Positions 59,071-64,000 of a DNA stretch of 64,000 bases are shown in pieces (within the stretch, counting starts at the first letter, position 1; each line of letters opens with the position of its first letter). The notes under the pieces were generated by a model. That model was not told the DNA's origin. It saw nothing but the letters and a program-made list of their open reading frames with translations, and made no database searches. A program made the position numbers and the translations under genes. Source of the DNA: Helicostylum pulchrum (taxonomy: Eukaryota > Mucoromycota > Mucoromycetes > Mucorales > Mucoraceae); contig JAIXMO010000007.1 in assembly GCA_025677825.1 (NCBI GenBank), positions 186,001 through 250,000 on the forward strand. The letters run 5' to 3'.

Positions 59071-60508
59071 TTACTCTCTTTCCCAAACGGCTGCCATACC
59101 CATACCGCTACCAATGCACATAGATGTAACACCAACACGCTTGTTTTGACGCTTTAATTCAGGGAACAAAGTAGCGACTTGACGAGCACCAGTACAACCT
59201 AAAGGATGACCGATAGCAATAGCACCGCCCTTAGGGTTAACCTTTTCAATAGGGATATCGAGTACCTTGACAGTGTAAAGAGCTTGAGAAGCGAATGCTT
59301 CATTGATTTCATAAATATCAACATCAGAGATCTTTAAACCAGCACGTTCGACAGCGACAGGAATAGCGTAAGCTGGTCCAACACCCATAACACGAGGAGG
59401 AACCTATACGGTTATAAAAGTCAATTAAACTATTTTCTGTTTTTTTCTTAAAAAAAAACACTTACACCAACAACGGCAGAAGTAACATATTTACCGAGAA
59501 TGGGTAAGTTTAACTTTAAAGCGGTCTTACGCTTCATCAATAAGACAGCAGCAGCACCGTCAGAAATTTGAGAGGCGTTACCGGCAGTAGTACAGCCGGT
59601 AGCAGAGAAAGCAGGCTTCAATTTACCGAGACTTTCGGTAGTAGAGTTGGCACGAATACCTTCATCTTGATCAACGATGATTGTCTTTGGATTCTCACCA
59701 TCCTTATCCAAGATTGTGACTTCACAAGGAACGATTTCTTCCTTAAAGTAACCAGCCTTTTGAGCAGCGGCAGCCTTTTGATGAGAGTGAGCAGAGAAAG
59801 CGTCTTGTTCTTGACGAGTGATACCGTATTCAGAAGAAACATTCTCTGAAGTAATACTATAATATTTTTTTTAACAACTTTTTTTTTCTCTCCTAAAAAC
59901 TACATGAAAATATTTACCCCATAGGAATTTTACATTCAGCAACAATAGGATTGGCAGCTAACTTTTGGGACAAAGGTACAACTCGACTAAAGTAATCAGC
60001 AGACATGGATTCGACACCAGCGCCAATACCGACTTCGATAAGCCCGCTTTGAATAGCAGATGCAATTTGAACACAAGCTTGAAGTCCAGAAGAACATTGA
60101 CGGTTCAAGGTGCTGACGGATGTAGATTCAGGAAATCCAGCTGCAAGAGCAGCCATACGTGCAGGTGTAGCAAGCCCACCGTTAGCTGAAACATTACCAA
60201 CGTTAATATCATCGACTAATGCAGGATCGATGCCTGTTCTAGCAATAGTAGCTTTGAAAACATGTGCCAAAAGTTCTAATGTAATTATCATAATTGAAAA
60301 TTGTGAGTTAAAGTGTGAGTATTATGGAAAGTGTACATTTGTTTTTACCGTCAGCAAGAACATCTTTGAATCCACCTTTACGTCCTTTACCAAGAGCTGT
60401 ACGAACTGCAGAAACTACAACAACGTCCTCGGGTGACTTGACACCAACACGAGTAAGTTGAGAATCAGCTAAAGTAGCTAATGTAATAGGATAAGGCAAA
60501 GGAGACAT
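59071..60508 (-). CDS. 3-ketoacyl-CoA thiolase (acetyl-CoA acyltransferase)
   Basis: This enzyme catalyses the last step of fatty-acid beta-oxidation, cleaving 3-ketoacyl-CoA with CoA to release acetyl-CoA. Exons 60508-60349, 60275-59918, 59856-59466 and 59403-59071 give 413 aa. The nucleophilic cysteine is in STLNRQCSSGLQA (Cys about 114), the histidine in GGAIAIGHPLGCTGARQ, the second cysteine in SMCIGSGMGMAAV, and the NEAFA motif is present in YEINEAFASQA. The sequence resembles peroxisomal ACAA1/Pot1 more than acetyl-CoA acetyltransferases. No PTS2 nonapeptide is seen in the N-terminus MSPLPYPITLATLADSQLTR, and the C-terminus ERE is not PTS1, so the import route is unclear. The third intron boundary puts GG+T together for the Gly of IPMGITSENV. 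Confidence 0.94.
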
Positions 60509-60878
60509 ATTTTTTATTATTAAAAAAAAGTTAGAAAAGAAGGAAAGAGAGAGAGAAAGAATAAAACAAAAAATTATTATATAGCTTTTCTTATTTCGCA
60601 TTAGTAAAATGTATTGTTAACTTTTACCCCGAAAAAAGTGTGTGCTTTTCCCAAGCTTCTTACTGTGACTCTTTAAGTGTGAATAAATTGACTAATACTT
60701 ATTGTTTCTGTAAATTTCGTTTTTCCTTTCTCCCCCAACAAATTTATACTTTTGTAAAAAGAAGCCCTTTTAACTGTCTTGCTGTCAGTGTGTATGTTTA
60801 AGGTTATGTTTTGACAGTTATAAATCTTTCGATAAGTTAGCATGTCTTTATGTATAATAACGAGAGATAGTGCTATAC

Positions 60879-60913
<35 letters not shown>

Positions 60914-61745
60914 GTAAAGAACCATCAAAACTCTTGCATAAAAAAAAAGCGCATTACGAATCACGGATACTTTTGGTGAATTGCTTATTTCGATTTCAAA
61001 CAAGATTTGTTGTCAGAATCCTCGTTCTCGGTAAAACTTGCTTGATAAGATTGGTTGTATCACCTTATTTGTAATTAGATCCATAAATATTATTTCTTTT
61101 CAATGTCAAATAACTGAAAGTAATAAGACACAACTAATTTCCTAGAGTTAGTTATAAAAGTTCGTTTGTGCTGCTTGGATGTAATATTGTACGCAAATAA
61201 CACTAGAAACTTTTGATAAAATAACTGTCGATCTTTATGACGAATGTAAATATTGTGTAATTATTTGTAATTACCCGGCATACTACAAATAAACATGTCT
61301 TGTTTATTATTATTCCAGTGAAATTACTAATATTAAAGAAGGGCCGGATATATAATTTCTTTCGAAAAGATACCAAAGTATGTCTGTTGAAAGTAATTGC
61401 ATTACAACGCGTCGCCAGCACGCATATATTTTTTTTTCTGTCCAATAAAAATACTTCTTGTAATGATCCTAATCTTGAACGTGTCTTCTCTTACAAAAGA
61501 ATGTTTTATATCCAGATTAGCTTTATTTTTGGGAATATCCCTTTTTCCACTCGTACTTTGTAGTATAATTACAACGAAACGAAGTAAGATAAGAAAATAA
61601 AAAAAAGAAGAGGGCCTGACTTTTAAAAAAAATATTTCTAAAACACCTTGGGCGTGTGTGTGTGTGTACTTTCTCATCTTTCCCCGGCGGTTTTAAATTA
61701 TTTTTCTCTCTCTCTTTTACACGCTATTTTTTATTTTTATTAGTT
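60509..61745. other. Intergenic region with a long poly-T tract
   Basis: About 1.2 kb between the divergent thiolase and Q-rich genes. A T run of about 32 nt lies at 60881-60912. Short open frames at 61203-61677 on both strands show no domain. A CT-rich tract near 61697-61720 probably leads the Q-rich gene. Confidence 0.5.
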
Positions 61746-61968
61746 ATGGATAGAGCTACAGAAGCTGCTGCCAATGATTTAGCAGAAGTTAGAAAACTCA
61801 TTGAAGGTATGAGTGGGCTAGTCAATAGTCAGCAAGCACAACAACAGCAAGCTCAGCAGCAGCAGGGGCAGCAAGCTCAGCAAGCCCAACAGCAATTGCA
61901 AAAGCAACAAAAGTTGCGAGCACAGCAATCCCAACAGCAGCAACAACAGCAACACATAAAGCAACAGC

Positions 61969-62002
<34 letters not shown>

Positions 62003-62870
62003 GCAACAACGAACTCATTCTACACAATCCAATGTATCATCATCTCCTAGATCGTTAGATACCTCTCAAACTTGGTCTCCACAACCTAATACACCAGCAG
62101 AAAGTAATTCAGAAAGCAATGTACCTACATACAAGTAAGATATATATTAGTTATACATGTATTTGTAAATGAGAGAAGAAGAAGAAAAAACTAATGCTTT
62201 TATAAAATAAAAATAAAAAAGTTCTAATACGCAGGCAACAACAACGACGGCAGCAACAACGGCAACAACAGCGGTTGCTCCAACAAGCGGGATTATTATT
62301 GAAGTCAACCATCTAAGTTTTACTCGTACGTTATATTTCCAGCTATCCCGTAAGTTACAGAGAGAGGGAGAGAGAGACATGAAAATAAATAATTAATATA
62401 TAAATGCGTGTTTGTAATGCAGCGGATGCAACAATTGAGCCACTGGTAGCCTGGTTAAAATTATCATTTCAAGACAATTCTATCTCTGGAATGGTTTTAC
62501 AGTATAAAGGGTTTGATGGATTATGGAAGTGTCTTTTAAATAGTAGGTCTAAGTAATGGTACTGATTAAGTATATATTAAAAAAAGGGTAATTTATATTG
62601 TAGGAGATGATTCATTAAAAAGGGTTTTAAAGCAAAGTCTAAAGAATAATACCATGCTACAAATGAGAGTGCCAAGAGAACAGGATCTTTTAAGTGTAAG
62701 TTTATATATATATATATATAATTTCAGCGGTCAATGTGGTTGTTAATTATTATATATAATAGTCTGGATATACCGATAAACGTCTTTTAGCTCTTACAAC
62801 ATCAAATCCAACCACACCAATAATTCAGCCTGCTGAAAGTAGTAGTGATGAGAATCAAACTCAGACTTGA
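61746..62870 (+). CDS. Q-rich protein with an unassigned C-terminal domain
   Basis: Five exons (61746-62120, 62235-62349, 62423-62542, 62604-62695, 62763-62870) give 269 aa. An N-terminal helix (ATEAAANDLAEVRKLIEGM) is followed by about 75 residues of mostly glutamine encoded by CAA/CAG repeats, and a Ser/Pro/Asn linker. The C-terminal 130 residues form a conserved-looking domain: IIIEVNHLSFTRTLYFQL, PDATIEPLVAWLKLSF, MVLQYKGFDGLWKCLL, DDSLKRVLKQSLKN and LQMRVPREQ. The alternating strand-helix-strand order recalls a ubiquitin-like or PB1 fold, but I cannot name a family. The first donor is uncertain: GTACCT (62121) keeps this frame, while GTAAGA (62135) would give a shorter Q-rich protein ending at about 62316. 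Confidence 0.7.
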
Positions 62871-62940
62871 ACTTTTTAATAAATGTACTTTTGTTTTTTT
62901 TGTCCTCTATTTTTTTTTTTTCATCTATAAATTAAACATA

Positions 62941-63867
62941 ATGCAAAGAACATCCTCACCTTCTCAACAACCACTATTAGATGAGACAGACATGTCAATA
63001 ATGACTAACCCAACAAAGTCTTGGGACCAACTTCGAAAAGAAGCAAGAAGTTTAGAAAGTGAAATTGAAAGTAAATTAGCAGCATTATCGAAGGTTGGAC
63101 AATCTACAGGATTAGATGATATTGGACAAGAATTAGAAACTGACGAGTTATTAAAAAAAGTATACACACATATATATAAAAGAGGGTCTTGTAATTTTTA
63201 TTTATTTATTATATTTGTATATATTCAGTTACAACTTGTTATTACGGGTATGGGGGATTTTATTGATAAACCAAGTTCTACACCAACCAATCCTTCCATG
63301 ATTCATTTACTGAGTAGACATAAGGATATATTATACGATTATACAAAGGAGTTTCGTAAAGTAAAAGTAAGAACAATACACCGAAAGAAAGAAAGAAAGA
63401 TATAGGTTTTAATGCGTACACACATATTTCTAGGGCAGTATTAAAGCAGCTAGAGACAAGGCGAATTTAATGAATCAAGTGCAAGATGAGATTAGAAGTT
63501 TTAATACGGGTAGTAATAGAGATAACGCGGATTATTATTTAACAGAACGTAATCGAGTTGAAAGTACACATCGCATGACAGATATGATTTTAGAGTAAAT
63601 AATATAAAAAAAGAAACGTAGATAATTTTAATTGTATTACTAACTTACGAATGTAGACAAGCTTATGCTACTAGACAAGATGTATCAAGACAAGGACGTA
63701 TTATGCATGGAGTGAATCAGCGAGTTGGTGGTGTAGTGAGTCGTATTCCCGGTATTAATAATTTAATCTCACGTATTAACACAAGAAGAAAGAGAGATAC
63801 TTTAATTATGGCTGGTATTGTCTCTACTTGTTCGATCCTTATTATCCTTTATTGGCTTCACACCTAA
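62941..63867 (+). CDS. GOS1: Golgi SNARE Gos1/GOS28
   Basis: Gos1/GOS28 is a Qb-SNARE for transport within the Golgi and from endosomes to the Golgi. Four exons (62941-63159, 63229-63366, 63434-63594, 63657-63867) encode 242 aa. The N-terminus has WDQLRKEARSLESEIESKLA, a standard GOS28 opening, then SMIHLLSRHKDILYDYTKEF and KANLMNQVQDEIRSF. The SNARE motif runs over YLTERNRVESTHRMTDMILE and ATRQDVSRQGRIMHGVNQRV. A single C-terminal membrane anchor (LIMAGIVSTCSILIILYWL) ends the protein. Length fits the family (220-250 aa). The start codon lies 70 bp after the stop of the Q-rich gene. Confidence 0.95.
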
Positions 63868-63951
63868 AACTGGAGTTAAAATAAATAAAATAAATTAAAA
63901 TACACTCCTTCCCCTCTTCTTCATTTTTTTTTTTTTTTTTACTCGCATATT

Positions 63952-64000
63952 ATGTCCAAGCTTGTAAATGCTCTGCAACAACAAGAAGAAGAATATGTTC
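63952..64000 (+). CDS. Start of another gene, cut by the window end
   Basis: An ATG at 63952 after a long T-run and an ACTCGCATAT leader opens a frame, MSKLVNALQQQEEEYV, that stays open to the last base. Its position just after GOS1 on the same strand and the leader composition, like those of its neighbours, suggest a true gene. Too little is present to name it. Confidence 0.4.
   Translation, partial: MSKLVNALQQQEEEYV

Noticed and set aside
59914..59922. Apparent frame error at the second thiolase splice site
   Set aside because: The run of four C includes the C of the reversed ATG; the exon ends at 59918 with phase 2 and joins T+ATT in frame.
61818..62027. Minus-strand poly-leucine open frame
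   Set aside because: It is the reverse reading of the CAA/CAG glutamine repeat of the Q-rich gene.
1..64000. tRNA, rRNA or small RNA genes
   Set aside because: I looked for tRNA T-loop and anticodon-arm patterns and rRNA cores on both strands by eye and found none convincing; a covariance-model scan would settle it.
1..64000. A secondary-metabolite or defence gene cluster
   Set aside because: Neighbouring genes belong to unrelated housekeeping pathways, and no core synthase, NRPS, PKS or terpene enzyme is present.

Overview
The window is nuclear DNA of an early-diverging filamentous fungus, most likely Mucoromycota (Mucorales-like). The reasons are: AT-rich intergenic DNA with long A/T homopolymers; genes split by many short GT-AG introns (about 50-80 nt, some with a TACTAAC-like branch site); closely packed genes; and fungal-type proteins such as a fused ergothioneine enzyme, a Wbp1/OST48 subunit, an RNAi RNA-dependent RNA polymerase and a HAL-type kinase. 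I could not run searches, so the family names rest on motifs I recognise and the species is not determined. I joined the exons by hand, and nearly all models close in frame.

Layout. 1-0.7 kb is one copy of a dispersed repeat whose inverted partner lies at 54.7-55.4 kb. 1.4-16.2 kb is a dense block: SRP72 (+), an Mnr2/CorA-type Mg2+ transporter (+), Egt1 (+), Cdc7 kinase (-), a GST-like protein (+), CENP-K (-) and TAF7 (+). 17.4-35.7 kb carries an RdRP (-), a LIM-domain protein (+), ribosomal protein uL6/RPL9 (+), a HAL4/SAT4-type kinase (+), a ZZZ3-like SANT+ZZ protein (-), the AP-3 mu subunit (+) and a compact Nup155/170 (-). 35.7-37.0 kb is intergenic and holds a foldback (MITE-like) element, followed by an F-box gene without a visible start codon and a PHD/extended-PHD protein. 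41.6-46.7 kb is gene-poor and carries two intronless tandem alpha/beta hydrolases. 46.7-54.6 kb is dense again: a SLC35F5-like transporter, OST48, an FLVCR-like MFS transporter, TXNDC9/Plp1 and an XRCC3/Rad57-like recombinase. 54.7-58.9 kb is a transposon and repeat zone. It contains the inverted repeat copy, a hexanucleotide microsatellite, degenerate tandem repeats, and a roughly 1.9-kb segment bounded by about 70-bp terminal inverted repeats (TIRs) around a frameshifted C2H2 zinc-finger gene. The end of the window has 3-ketoacyl-CoA thiolase (-), a Q-rich protein of unknown function (+), the Golgi SNARE Gos1/GOS28 (+) and the first codons of one more gene.

Most genes are unrelated housekeeping functions, so this is not an operon or a biosynthetic cluster. 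Loose themes are chromosome and chromatin work (Cdc7, CENP-K, TAF7, ZZZ3-like, PHD protein, XRCC3-like) and the secretory pathway (SRP72, OST48, AP-3 mu, Gos1). The least explained parts are the mobile-element structures at 36 kb and 55-59 kb, the Q-rich protein, the hydrolase pair, and the ZZZ3-like and CENP-K genes given the presumed lineage. I saw no clear new multi-gene system.
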